DNA of 64,000 bases from Sepiola atlantica (GCA_963556195.1 OY744529.1:57041080-57105079); one strand, 5' to 3'. Shown: positions 1 to 10,930, numbered from the stretch's first letter. Translations and numbers: made by a program. The notes: generated by a model not told the origin, from the letters alone.

Positions 1-1505
1 ATTTGTCCAATCTCTCCCTATAACTACATTCCTTTACTTTACTTATTAGTTTTGACACTTTTCTTTGTACGCCTTCCCATTTCAATATTACATTCCAATT
101 TCTATGTCCGCTCGCTGGAGCCCAGCCCTGGGTGCAGTATTATATATGAGGTCTTATAAGACCTTTATATATCTTTAACACAAAATTTGTCTCTATCAAA
201 AAAATGTTCCTTACCATCCACCTCATCATTCTATTTACCCTCGATACAATGGTCAAATATGATTAATTATCCTAAATGTATTATAAACCCTACTCCTAAA
301 TCGCACTCTCCATCTACTTGTTTGATTTCTTTGTTGTTTAGTACATATTCAGTTCCAACATTCTTTGATCCTACATGCAGTACTTTACATTTGTCTAGGT
401 TAAATCCTAATTTCCAAATGTCCTCCCAATATGATAATTTATTAAGATCCATCTGTGTGATTTCCATTGATAAAGGTCTCACAAGTAGTTTAACATCATC
501 AGCAAACAGTTCTGTTTCTGAATTTATATTATTAGGTTAGTCATTGATGAATATCATAAACAACAAAGAACCCAATACTGAACCCTGCTGAACACCGGAG
601 GGTATGTACTGTGATTCAGAATAATTGTTATCAACCTTTACCATCATAGTTATATCCTTAAAAAAACTCCCTCACAATATTTACCATTTTGTCAGTAATA
701 CCAACATTTTTCATTTAGTAAACGATAATGAGATACCGTATCAAATGTCTTGCTAAAATCCAAATATATGATATCCGCACTATCCTCCTCTATCAAATAT
801 TCATTTATAATGGTAATATTTTTCAAAATATTAGATAATGTTGATTTACCATGAACAAAGCAATGTTGGTTACAATTTATATCATCCTTTATAAAATTTA
901 ATATGTGGTTGCTAATTATTTTTTTCAAATATTGTACACAAAATACATGTAAGAGAAACTGGTCTGTAATTATTTTTTAATTGTATCGAACCTTTCTTAT
1001 GTAGCGGTATTACTATAGCTGTTTTCCAAATATATGGAATCTCTTCATATTCCATACATTTCATAAACAAATTGGTGATTGCATTGATAAAGCCTTCATT
1101 TAATGATAAGTATTTCAATATTTTAGGATTAATTTCATCAAGTCCCATACTTTTACTAACATCTAACTTGGATATTAATAGTGTTATGTCTTTAGGTTCT
1201 ATTTTCAGTTCATCCATAATTCTTGTCGTACCCTCTCGATAACAACTCTCCTTTAGTGGACCAAATTCTTCAATAGAATGAACAGATTGAAAAAAAAACT
1301 TGCTCATATACCGGCTATTTCTACTGGCGTGTCTGTTAAATCCCCTGTCTCATAATCTCTTACTTTACTCACGTTTTTTTTATTTTAGTTTTTGCTTTAA
1401 CATATTTGAACAATGGTTTACAGTTGTATTTAATAATTCTAACAATATTATTTTCGTGTTTCACCTTTTCTTTTACTTCTAATGTTTCATATTCATTTTG
1501 TTTAC
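1..1505 (-). pseudogene. CR1/L2-like LINE reverse transcriptase, decayed and cut by the window edge
   Basis: Read on the minus strand from about 1505 to 1, this gives the usual order of a CR1/jockey-group RT ORF2. First comes the linker before the RT (about 1500-1300), then a block ending in NNYRPVSLTC (about 1300-920), then RT motif A as YLDFSKTFDTVSH (about 790-720). Next are SGVQQGSVLG and the catalytic FADDVKLL (about 620-480), DLGVG (about 290), a thumb block with GLIRPHI (about 150-130), and VQRKVSKLI followed by YRERLDK at the edge. The catalytic FADD is intact, but there are several in-frame stops and at least two frameshifts (near 920 and 690), so it cannot encode an active enzyme. 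No endonuclease domain is visible upstream, so it is probably 5'-truncated; the 3' end lies outside the window. The family is certain as a non-LTR RT; the CR1 versus L2 assignment is from the overall motif pattern. Confidence 0.88.
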
Positions 1506-1554
1506 TTACAACATTTTAATAATATTCCATACATGGTATTATTCCAATTTTTTA

Positions 1555-1615
1555 TTATTTTATTTTTACGAGATAGATGAAGGAAAGATTTTTTTACGAG
1601 ATAAATGGAGGAAAG
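1555..1615 (+). repeat. Short local duplication at the 5' break of the gypsy element
   Basis: Two near-identical ~28 bp blocks, each running from an ACGAGATA segment to GGAAAGAT, lie in tandem just before the first recognisable gypsy RT residues. They mark the junction where the 5' half of the element (LTR, gag, protease, start of RT) is missing. Confidence 0.5.
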
Positions 1616-3700
1616 ATGTTTTCAAAAATTAATCTATCTGACGCATACTGGCAGGTTAAAGTGAACGAGGAATGCTTAAAATGTTCGCGCATACATACAC
1701 ATTAGTTAATTCTCAAACTAAAAGGGCTAGCTTTCAGCTTAAAGATCGCCCCAGCTTTATTCCAGCAGATTATGGACACTATGTTGGCGGTTCTTGAGTT
1801 TGCTATCACCTATTTAGATGGTATTCTTTTCAAAAGTAAGAACGTTCACGAACACAAAAAAAACACATCAGAGCTATGTTCAAACGACTAGAAGAATTCG
1901 GTTTCAAATTAAATCCCGAGAAGTGTCAATTCTTCATGGAAAGAATTAAATACCTCGGACGAGTGATAGACAGTTAAGGCAGAAAACCGGACCCACGGAT
2001 GACCAATGCAATAAAAAATATCAGTGCACTCGACACAGTTGCAAAACTACAATCGTTTCTTGGGTTGGCCAAATATTATGCCATTTACATTCCAAAAATG
2101 TACGATTTAAGACCCTACCTTAACTAATTATTGAGGCAAGACAAAAAATAGATATGATCAAAAGATTACGTGACGGCGTTCCAGAATATCAAAAGTCTAC
2201 TCTCAGATCTCGCCTTAGTTGATTATGATCCTGTGAAAGAAATCATCCTTGCAACTGATGCTAGTGAATACGGTTTGGGTGCTGCACTGCAACACAAATA
2301 TGAAGATGGTGGTACCACTAAACCGATCGCGCACGCTTCGATGACTCTTCTACAGGCTGAGAAAAATTATAGTCAGGTCAGGAAAGAGGCATTATCGATT
2401 GTGTTTTGGATTAAAATATACCATCGCTTTTTACATGGTAATCATTTATACTTCAAACAGACCACGAACCGTTAGTAACTATATTTAGATAAAAAGGCAT
2501 TCCTACACACACTGCTTACCGTTTACAGCGATGAGATGTAACCTTACTAAACAATCATTTTAAGATGGAATACATCGCATCCGAAAAACATGGGCATGCA
2601 GATGGACTGTCAAGATTAATCCATAAAAATGAAGAAATTTTTTAAAAGACGGTTATAGCAGCACTAAAAGAGGATAAAGAAATCTCCGGGCTGTTGTTAA
2701 ACACTATCAGAGAATTACCTGCAACATTGGAACAAATAAAAAAGAAACCGAAAAATATGATTTTATATAAAAATCAAAGAACCAGACGAGATTGAACGAA
2801 AAAAAGAAATGGGAACCCAGATTTCAGCTTTCTCAATATGCGACAACAATTTAATGTACGCAGATAGAATTGTAATACCTCAATCTCTACGTAAAGTTAT
2901 GCTGTAAGAATTTCATACCGGTCATTCTATCATGTCCCGGATAAAATCACTCACGCGATGCTATGTATACTTGCCATGAATGGACAAGGAAATAGAAAGT
3001 GTTATAAAACTATGCCAGGGTTCTATAGCAATACGTCAGCGACAATAGTACAGCGTTCAGAAGAGAGTAATTTAAATATGTTTGTACTTCTTTGGACATT
3101 GAACTACATTAGTATATCATCCTAGATCGAACGGTCAAGCCGAAAAATTTGTTGACACGTTTAAGCGTGCCTTACAAAAAATAAATATATGAACACGGAA
3201 GAAAAAATTATCCAGAACTTTTTCGCAATTTATAGAGTGACTCCTAATGGAAACAACGACTCGAAGTTGTCCCTTGCAGAACTTATGTTCGCAAGGAAAA
3301 TACGATCGAGTTTCGATAGATTGATACACGATCCAAAGAATAAAGTTGACAAAAAGGAAGTAGATGTAAACATAAGATAATCCCCAGGAGATAAAGTATA
3401 TTTTTTTAAATTCCAACTTACAAAAGGTTATTGGATTGATGGTATAATTCAGAAAATGATTGGCAAAGTCGTCTACACCATCAAAAGTCAGAAATGCGTG
3501 TGTAAAAGACACAATAACCAAATTAGACCACCAAATGCTGAAAATAATGAAAAAAGCGAAAAAGATGTCACAATGGAGATTCTATGTGATGCTTTTGACA
3601 TGCCACTACCCAATGTTGTACATGAACCTATGTATACATCTACTGGATCAGCCTTACGAGCTGAACACAATTTGTAAACTAGGAAGGACCAAATTCTATT
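1615..3700 (+). pseudogene. Ty3/gypsy pol remnant (RT, RNase H, integrase)
   Basis: Plus-strand translation in shifting frames gives Ty3/gypsy pol in order. RT is FSKINLSDAYWQVKVNEE (about 1620-1675), then a motif C with YLDGI instead of the family YxDD (about 1810), then GFKLNPEKCQFF and IKYLGRVIDS (about 1900-1970). RNase H is the open stretch 2170-2475 with TDASEYGLGAAL, followed by HADGLSRLI near 2600. The integrase zinc-binding region has FHTGHSIMSRIKSL near 2910, and the core retains only its C-terminal part HPRSNGQAEKFVDTFKRAL near 3120. A C-terminal integrase tail runs to about 3700. Gag, protease and the first part of RT are absent. The catalytic RT aspartate, several stops and a missing integrase-core segment show it is dead. 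The YIASEKHGHADG block resembles gypsy polyproteins common in invertebrates; the clade is inference. Confidence 0.88.
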
Positions 3701-3824
3701 AGTTCGGAATAAAAGAAAGAGCACACGTAAAAGAAAATCAGTGGAGCGCGTCAGCACAGATCCTAAAAAGAAAGAAATATGAGAAGCAGAAAATTCAAGG
3801 GAGATTTTCAGCTTCGACAGGAGG

Positions 3825-4070
3825 TGTTGTGATTGGATACCTGACTTCCCTCAAGGTGGATAAGTGTACTAGTCTGTAGTATACATATACTACGAACAGT
3901 AGTATGCATGGTGTGCGGTATTCGACGGTATTCGAGTGTATTAGGTTAATCCTATTGGATTACCGGTAGTGCTATTGTTTTGTACAAGATATACGTTGTA
4001 ATAAACCATCCTCTTTTAAAGATCTTACACTCTGGTTATTTTGTTATTATAACTTTTAACCAAGTTATAT
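3825..4070 (+). repeat. 3' LTR of the gypsy remnant (end uncertain)
   Basis: A short purine-rich tract (GACAGGAGG) is followed at 3825 by TGTTGTGATTGG, the usual polypurine tract to LTR start arrangement. An AATAAA polyadenylation signal lies near 4000. The 3' boundary is placed near 4050-4070 by position only; there is no second LTR in the window to compare with. Confidence 0.55.
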
Positions 4071-4164
4071 CACCCAACTCACTCAGAACGAAATAAGTAA
4101 TTAAACAGTCTTTTTTCACTCACTTTGTGTGCCTGTGAATTTTATCGACTGATTACAACTATAT

Positions 4165-4245
4165 ATATATATATATATAAGTATGAACATATATGTATGG
4201 CAATTAAGCTACACAGACGCGTTCCCGCATGGAATTGTAACGCTT
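4165..4245 (+). repeat. Single-arm copy of the 33.6 kb hairpin element
   Basis: The block from ATGTATGGCAATTAAGC through TACACAGACGCGTTCCCGC matches the left arm of the hairpin at 33577-33745 (ATGTATGGCAATTAAGCTAC is identical). It directly follows a short (TA)n run at about 4161-4179. Only one arm is present, so this is a truncated copy. Confidence 0.65.
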
Positions 4246-4563
4246 AATGCACAGATTTTCTATTACTGTTTACTTTTATACATCGAGGTCGTGTTTAGTC
4301 TAGCTAACTAACCAATCGCATTCGTTGTTATTTCTCTCTTCCGCGTTAATATTTTCATCAGCCAATAGCTGAGTTTTCTAAAAACAAAAGCCCGGCTTAG
4401 CTTTATTTGATATATTTTCTTTTGTTCCGTTTTCACTGCCATAAAAATTATTTCATACTATACTACTAAATTCTAATCACGTAGTGAGCACTGTATACGT
4501 ATATACTGAAATTATATACACAATTTATTACATAACATTTTAATATTATATGTCCATATATGA

Positions 4564-4567
<4 letters not shown>
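4246..4567. other. Anonymous sequence with two CCAAT motifs
   Basis: No coding or repeat match is recognised. Two CCAAT pentamers lie at about 4311 and 4361, which alone are not evidence of a promoter. Confidence 0.3.

Positions 4568-4638
<71 letters not shown>
4568..4638. repeat. (TA)n microsatellite
   Basis: Uninterrupted TA dinucleotides, about 35 copies. The tyrosine/isoleucine-rich open frames here are artefacts of the array. Confidence 0.97.
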
Positions 4639-4641
<3 letters not shown>

Positions 4642-5142
4642 CAAATAGTTGGCGTTCGCTGGAATTCAATTATGCACCGTATGTTAACCTGAACCCAGAT
4701 CCTTGTGTGTTTAACTGTCATAATGTGTAAGATTTAGTCGTGTGTGTTTATTTAAAGTCACGTCTTTATACGTTTTGTCCGTTTATTTTATTGTATAATT
4801 GTGATTAACATGCAGCGACTCCCATCATTTTATAAAAGGTCTGGGTGCTCTCATTGTAGATATTGTTGCTAATATTATCACAACTTCAAAGAACTTTGTT
4901 AGGTAACAGTTATGCATACAGAAAAACATTCTTCGAATTAAAGAATAAAGAAAAAGTTATTTTTTGAGTATTTGGCGTTTTACTTCTTCAAGTAAGACTG
5001 TATAAACGTGTGTTATGATTACATATCAGTGTATATGATGTATCGATTTGAAAACAATACCAATATAGTTATCGATTCTACCTCACGCTTGCAGGTACGG
5101 AAGTTGGGATTGTTTACTGTTTGTGATACATTTAATTTAAAT
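4639..5142. other. Anonymous AT-rich sequence
   Basis: Nothing recognised: no coding, RNA or repeat match that can be supported. Confidence 0.3.
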
Positions 5143-5304
5143 AGACAAGTGATCATTCTTTCTCAAAATTAAAATGATTGTTTTTTGTAAGGTGAAAAGT
5201 TTAAGGATTTATCATAATTTAATGAATTATGATAAATCCTTTACCATTTTTCCATCCAAATAAAAACAATCATTTTAATTTTGAGAAAGAATGATCACTT
5301 GTCT
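5143..5304. mobile_element. 162 bp near-perfect hairpin (foldback/MITE-like)
   Basis: The outer arm AGACAAGTGATCATTCTTTC at 5143 recurs inverted at the right end (5285-5304). The arms, each about 78 bp, continue inward through AATTAAAATGATTGTTTT to AAGGATTTATCATAATTT, with a loop of about 4 bases (AATG near 5221). A few small differences lie in the middle of the arms (around 5190-5210). No coding capacity. No obvious target-site duplication was identified. Confidence 0.75.
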
Positions 5305-6396
5305 AGTTCGAATCATAAAAATAGTAGAATATAATTTGTTTCTGGTAAAGTCGATGTGATTAAATATTAAATATCGAAATTCACACCCGAATAATAAACA
5401 ATGAATACGTAAAAATAATCTATTAGGAATAATTTACTTCTATTTCTATATATCCATGCAGAAACCATTTTGATGCAATACAATAACGATAAGGCCGTAT
5501 AAAAATAAGAATATTTAATAATAGTATACATAATTTTAGTTTTAAAATTGAAAAACAGCATAATATTCAACTTTACTTATGATATTTCAATTGAACAAAT
5601 GTTGGCAGAGCTTACAATTTAAACCGCGTCAATTTATTGGAGATATAAAACCTATATAAACAGGGTGAATATTGTCCATTCAAAGGTTAGAGTAGGATTC
5701 TTAAAACATTCTTAAAAACCGAGACCGTATGCTGTTGCTTAATCTAATGTCGCTAAAGTAACCCATTCCAACTTTACCAATTTTAAAATGTATTATTACA
5801 CAATCCATTTCGGTGATCCCGTCGACTAAAAGAATGAAATTTTAAATCAATGCATTTCAAAAAGTGTCTTTCGTGTTATTGATTCTAAAAATATTTAGCT
5901 GGCAACAATTTTTACGATAAGAAGAGAGAGAATATTCTTTTAAAGAATGAAATTGCTACAATTTAAAATAAATAATTATTTATTTATTATATTATTTATT
6001 TATATTAATATTTATTTATACTTATTCTATGAAACATTTTATAATATATTTAACAAATTTAATATATTTATTAACATACTCGTTTCATTTATTTAAAGAA
6101 TATTTAGCTGCCAATGACAGTTATTTGTACAGAAAAATAGATAATCATTGTTCTTAATATTATTGACCCTGACAGATAGTATTTCAAACAGAAGGATATT
6201 ATAAATAGTAAATTATATAGATTGATGTAAGGCGAACATTGGAATTTACAGGGAGTCCCGTTATTTATGTTATATCATACCTTTATTACAAAATGCACAC
6301 CTCTTTTATCAGTGGTGTACCTGAAAACATTCCTTTAACATGGACGTAGAACCTAAAGTGATGTCGAAATTAGGGGTTTCCATTAACCAGCTACAA

Positions 6397-6400
<4 letters not shown>
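5305..6400. other. Anonymous AT-rich sequence
   Basis: Includes a TTTAT-rich stretch at about 5965-6070. No coding region, RNA gene or repeat family is recognised. Confidence 0.3.

Positions 6401-6483
<83 letters not shown>
6401..6483. repeat. (TA)n microsatellite, left flank of hairpin element copy 1
   Basis: About 41 TA units ending directly at the left edge of the element at 6484. Confidence 0.97.
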
Positions 6484-6485
<2 letters not shown>

Positions 6486-6727
6486 CAATCCAACAAAAGA
6501 TATAAGCGTCAACTAATATCTTATAATTAGTGAAACATCCGGATAAAAACTGAAGCTCAATATACTGGATAGAGCATTAATATTATAATATAAAATGAAG
6601 TAATAAAATAAGGTGTCAATCAAATTTTATTAGAATTCAAAGTTCAAGCAAAGTATACTTTGCTTGAACTTTGAATTCTAATAAAATTTGATTGTCACCT
6701 TAATTTATTACTTCATTTTATATTATA

Positions 6728-6728
<1 letters not shown>
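6484..6728 (+). mobile_element. TA-flanked hairpin element, copy 1
   Basis: About 97 bp of non-palindromic left sequence (starts AGCAATCCAACAAAAGATA) is followed by a long palindrome whose centre is AAGTA/TACTT at 6655/6656. Arms of about 74 bp run from 6582 and to 6730. The same element, in the same orientation, is at 46216-46487. It is flanked on both sides by (TA)n arrays (6401-6483, 6729-6796). It has no coding capacity. This is best described as a non-autonomous foldback or MITE-like element; its superfamily is unknown. Confidence 0.8.

Positions 6729-6796
<68 letters not shown>
6729..6796. repeat. (TA)n microsatellite, right flank of hairpin element copy 1
   Basis: About 33 TA units with one TACA interruption near the start. 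Confidence 0.95.
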
Positions 6797-6798
<2 letters not shown>

Positions 6799-8550
6799 AG
6801 AACCCTTTTTTTAAGTAAAATAAATATGTTTTTAAAATCAGTAGAAAACGATACGGTCTCTATTCCTCAACCACGTCATATTTTTCATGGCAATGAATAA
6901 TTACAGGTTTTTCTCGATTTGTTTACTTATATTATACCTGTGTGTAAGTAAAATACTTGCAATAATGTTTACCTCCTGAATAAATAGTGTACTCATCATA
7001 ATAAACTCTTATCTCGTAAACAAAAGGTTTATTAATCACATAATACAGCGCTCAGAACATCATTTTCTACATCTCTCGTCATCATGTTACTGTGATCTTA
7101 AGAGAAAGTTAAAAATAAATATGCAGCTATATAAGTTAATACTTACTTTTATGATAAGAATTAACGTAATTAAAACATTATTTTTATTTTTCAAGCTTTG
7201 CAATGAGTCAGGTTTACATACAATATATAGGTTATATATATTGAATTGTGCTACAGAAAATTTGATGTATCAATATTTGGTTATGAACACACATACAATA
7301 TACAATGGGGTATTTTGCTCCCTTTTGATTAATGATTTCTGTATTTTGTGACGTAATATATAAATGTCATTTCGAAATTATTAGTCCACCTTGACTAGTC
7401 ATCTTTCAAAGGGTTGTGACTATAGTACACAACACAAGGTATGAGTTATTTAAGACATATTTATCTCTAACTTTTTGAATTAAAAAATCAATGAGTTGTT
7501 AGTATTTCTTTTCCACTTTTAACAACACCGTTTTCCTTTTAAAGATAATATTGAAAGCCAGCACATTATTTATTTCAAGTTGCAATATAAAAAGTCAATT
7601 AACATTTATTCTAAAATGATAATGTATTGATAATGTATTGAGGTCAAAGTAAATAACTTCAAAATTATATATCTCAAATAATCGAAAATATCACAAGCAC
7701 ATCTCCAGACATCGATCGTAATTTTCTTTTTCTCACTGGCGCGAATTGTATACCTTTACCTCTGAAAAATGTACGCTAATGTGTGTATATGTGTGGAAGA
7801 CAATATTAGCTATACAGTTAGTATATAGTTAAACAATCAAAATATTTTTATACAATAAAACGTCTGTAGCCATTTCGCTTATTGAAATCTCGAGATAATA
7901 AAACGTTGAAACTGTTCTAAACTTAAATTCTGAGAAATTCGATTTTGAATTTAATTGAAAAATATGAACGCAAATGTCAATTAAATTCTATTAGTTTTTC
8001 GCTTTAATTCTCATGAGATTTATAAAACTCTTCAAAAAGTTTATTTTAAAGTTTGGATTTTTAAATCTAATGAACTAATCACCATCATTGCCAAAATATC
8101 ATCATCATCAACACCAGCAGCAGCATCATCATCACGATCTTAATGATTTTGAGAAACATTACTGCAACATTGAATATCATTATCCATATTGACATGTTTC
8201 AACTAACTAGTGCATTTGAACTAAGTAACCGTTGAATTGAAGGGGAAAAGAAAATAACATGTAGAGCTCAATGTTATGATGAAATTGAATGTGTGGATAA
8301 ACAGAATTCTTTCGGGAAGAAAATATCAGAAAAAATAAAGCAAGAATAATTCAAGATAGGTTTATTTTTTAGAAGAATTAACATCACAAAATATTCAGTA
8401 TTTTAATCTACTTATAACATAAGGAGAACATTCTCTGTCAGAATGTCAGGATTTTTGTCTGTCCGTGCCAGATAATTTTGTAAACGTAAGAAATGCATTA
8501 GGGGACATGTTAACTACTAAATAATACATAAATGAATAATAAACACATTT
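6797..8550. other. Anonymous AT-rich sequence
   Basis: Includes a short ATCATC/CAGCAG trinucleotide run at about 8097-8135. No coding, RNA or mobile element signature was recognised. Confidence 0.3.
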
Positions 8551-8618
8551 GCGCTGAGACTGGGAATCTTGAGGTCTACAGTCTCCCTTCTTACCATCTG
8601 AGCTATCGATCTGAGATT
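8551..8618 (-). repeat. tRNA-derived fragment (pseudo-tRNA or SINE head)
   Basis: On the minus strand the A-box is a near-perfect TAGCTCAGATGGTAAGA, followed by an anticodon-arm-like GGGAGACTGTAGACCTC. The B-box position reads AAGATTCCCAG and lacks the GTTCGA core. It could be a dead tRNA gene or a truncated SINE; no functional tRNA can be folded with confidence. Confidence 0.5.
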
Positions 8619-8689
8619 GTAATAACGTTTACAAATTAATGTACTTATTTATTTTGCTTAGTGAACAATTAGGAACTAAGCTTTTGTGT

Positions 8690-8785
8690 CCTTTTCCTTC
8701 TCCCTCTCCCCGTCCCTCCCCTCTCTCTCTTTCCCTCTCTCCATTCCCCTCTTTCTCTTTCTCTTTCTCTCTCCCTTTCTCTGTT
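8690..8785. repeat. Pyrimidine-rich (CT/CCCT) tract
   Basis: About 95 bases almost purely C and T on the plus strand, with CTCTCTCT and CCCTCC runs. Confidence 0.9.
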
Positions 8786-9065
8786 GAACAAACACACGCA
8801 CACGCCGTTTTTTTAAACTCATTTTTTAAAATATTTAACTTGAATTAAGGATTACCGTTAAAACAGTATAATACGATATAAAAATAAATGTTAATTAAAA
8901 GTATATAACAAAACTTTATAAGAAAAATATCCGTTTTTTTCGTTAAAAAATAATCCTTAAAGAAGCTATTTTATTTAAGTCGTGCAAAATATTGTCTGCT
9001 CAGCGTTAACACTCAAACTGTCTATTATAGTTGATTTTCTTATCACGAAAATATTTTGTATTTCT
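8786..9065. other. Anonymous sequence
   Basis: AT-rich, nothing recognised. Confidence 0.3.
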
Positions 9066-9320
9066 TTCTCTGCTCTTGGCTGAGATCACAGTGCAGTATC
9101 TGTTCCGATGGATGCTATACTCATAGACCGGAACCATCTTGGCCTTCGGGCCTTGATTCCGTCGGTCTTAGGGATTTTTCTGTACAGTTCTAGGAGGTCC
9201 ACCCTCCCAGGCTTTGCCTTCTCACCCTTTCAGATGAGGTTAGTTTATTACTAATTGCCTGAGGCGTCTCTACCGTGGAATGCCGACGGGGCTGCCCACG
9301 CTTATTTGTAAGCCAGAGTG
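9066..9320 (+). repeat. U2 snRNA-headed interspersed repeat, copy 1
   Basis: The head, about 9078-9105, reads GGCTGAGATCACAGTGC then AGTATCTGTTC. It matches the 5' end of U2 snRNA (GGCTAAGATCAAGTGTAG then TATCTGTTC) with a few changes, including in the branch-point-pairing segment. Downstream is not U2 but a family-specific body shared with copies at 12176-12420 and 24745-24915, including CTTCGGGCCTTGATTC and GTTAGTTTATTACTAATTGC. The 3' end has AGCCAGAGTG. It looks like a SINE-like retroposon with a snRNA-derived head. A Rfam U2 search might call the head as a U2 gene, but the rest of U2 is absent. Confidence 0.75.
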
Positions 9321-9700
9321 CTCTTTCTTCCTGGGCGCTGGTTTTCAATCCCACTTTCCGACCTTGTGTTACACATTACCGCTGTGGGAGGGGGATTAAT
9401 AAAAATAATAATATTTTGAATTTACACTTATTTTTAAAATACGATCTGTGTTTACAAAGTTTGGTACGAGAGTATTTTTATTTTACAGTCGGGAAAAATA
9501 TGTTCAGCTCAGCTCGCCATTTTCAACAACATCGAACTTTAGGGTGTTTAATGCTTTTTTTAATATAATGCTAAGTTTCATAGTACACGTGGAACGCCGA
9601 ACTAGAACATACGTCAGAAAATATATTCCAATTTTATTTTAAAAATTACATTAAAAAAAATCAGTTTGAATTTATTATTTGTTTGATTGTTCGTTACTTT
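9321..9700. other. Anonymous sequence
   Basis: Nothing recognised after the end of the U2-headed repeat. Confidence 0.3.
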
Positions 9701-9704
9701 ATAA

Positions 9705-10012
9705 TATAACTAGCAGGAATACCCGGCGTTGCCGGGGCTATCTCTTCCACGGTTGCCCTATCTCCCTCGCTCCACTGTATTCACGCTCTCCCTCTCATCC
9801 CTTTCACCTCTACATGACATCTCTAACCCACCCCATTTCCACTCACCCTGTTGCCTATGCAAAAGTAAGTACTAACTCTGTATTCCCGGTCACCCCTCCT
9901 CTTTCGATGTATATTTAGGTCATCGTAAAAAATTCTGATAGTCGGTGGGGATCGAACCATCTACCTCTAGATCTTAGTCGTTCGTGGTTACCGACTTCGC
10001 CACAAGAAAAGT
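9705..10012 (-). mobile_element. tRNA-derived SINE with a GC-rich CCCGGCAACGCCGGG tail
   Basis: The minus strand starts with a tRNA-like head near 10010: A-box TGGCGAAGTCGGTAACC and B-box GGTTCGATCCCC, about 45 bases apart, a good Pol III promoter spacing. About 200 bp of body follows, and the 3' end near 9709 carries CCCGGCAACGCCGGGTATTC then CTGCTAGT. That tail pattern is, from memory, widespread at 3' ends of invertebrate retroelements and may be shared with a partner LINE. The SINE call rests on the A/B boxes; the tail-sharing is inference. Confidence 0.65.
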
Positions 10013-10111
10013 TGATTTAAACCTAACATAAATTGGTCAGTTAAACAGTTTTGATCCGGCTCGATGCGTATGCGTACAACGTACAGACGAGGGGAAAACG
10101 ATGACATTTTG

Positions 10112-10140
10112 TAACCCTAACCCTAACCCTAACCCTAACC
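10112..10140. repeat. Interstitial telomeric repeat (TAACCC)4+
   Basis: Four full TAACCC units plus a partial fifth. TTAGGG/CCCTAA is the telomere repeat of molluscs and many other animals. The array lies about 100 bp upstream of the 5' (head) end of the minus-strand SINE. Confidence 0.9.
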
Positions 10141-10812
10141 TCCTCCGAGAAGTTCCGTGTCGGTTTGGAATGAAGAAATCGATGTTTTTGTATTATTGTT
10201 ATATGTTAATAATTGAAAAAAAATTACTTTTTTCGTTATTTTCCAAAAAAGGGAGTCGAAATTTCCGATTTCAGATATGGCAGTCATGACGGAGGGGGCA
10301 TTTTCTATTGAACTTATTCCGAATGAGCACTAAAACGATTAATCCAAGGTTATCAGCCTTTGATTAAACTCATTCTTAACGCAAGAGGTTTGGTGTTAAC
10401 CTTACGTCAGGAAAAAGATGAAAAAGTTGGCTCATGTAATGTCGATACTAATTTTTAGCTAATTGATTGTTCGGTGACATCTCGATCATTTCCGTAAATC
10501 ACAAACATTCCGACCGATATGGGTCCCCTACCTCTTTATAAATGAGTGTTTAAATTTATCAAATTCACTTACGAATGTGTAATATTTAGACTAACATTCT
10601 CACCTTACTATATATAACTCCAGAAAAACATTCGACTCTGAGTCAGTTTAGTTCAGTTCAAATTCTTTAGAAGCACCTAACTTTTGTCCACTTCAAGAAT
10701 TTCGTCAGCAATATTCTGTACTGGATACGTAATTACTCTTTTATGTGTTAATAATGTGAATTTGTAATATATTTAAATGAATCAGTTTTGTTATCAATGA
10801 AAATTATTATAA
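10141..10812. other. Mostly anonymous; one TATA/Inr-like pair
   Basis: TATATATAA at about 10608-10616 is followed about 35 bases on by TCAGTTTAGTTCAGTTC, resembling a TATA plus initiator core promoter. No supported transcript or coding exon follows, so this is only a weak motif match. Confidence 0.2.
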
Positions 10813-10930
10813 ATTCTTAGCAAACCAGTTTAAAGTTTTTTCTCTTCGACAGTTTAAATTCTTCTAAATTCCTTTCATAATTCTAGGGTCACGAAATAAT
10901 TCATCAAATGTTTTTGCAATCAGATGAAAC
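10813..10930. repeat. Diverged direct repeat, copy 1
   Basis: A block from AATTCTTAGCAAACC through CAGTTTAAATTCTTCTAAATT to GGGTCACGAAATAATTC matches 11246-11357 with moderate divergence; the copies are 433 bp apart. The minus strand reads like decayed protein (DELFRDP here, EELLSDPETSEKNLEAFK in the other copy), so a decayed coding duplicate is possible. The family is not recognised. Confidence 0.6.

Noticed and set aside
187..540. Plus-strand 117-codon open frame
   Set aside because: It is the antisense of the LINE reverse transcriptase at 1-1505.
4568..4638. Tyrosine/isoleucine-rich open frames at TA arrays (also 6.4, 6.7, 32.4, 33.4, 37.1 kb and others)
   Set aside because: These are TA dinucleotides read as alternating codons, not genes.
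9078..9110. A genuine U2 snRNA gene
   Set aside because: Only the first ~30-35 bases match. The downstream U2 domains are missing and the body is shared with two other loci.
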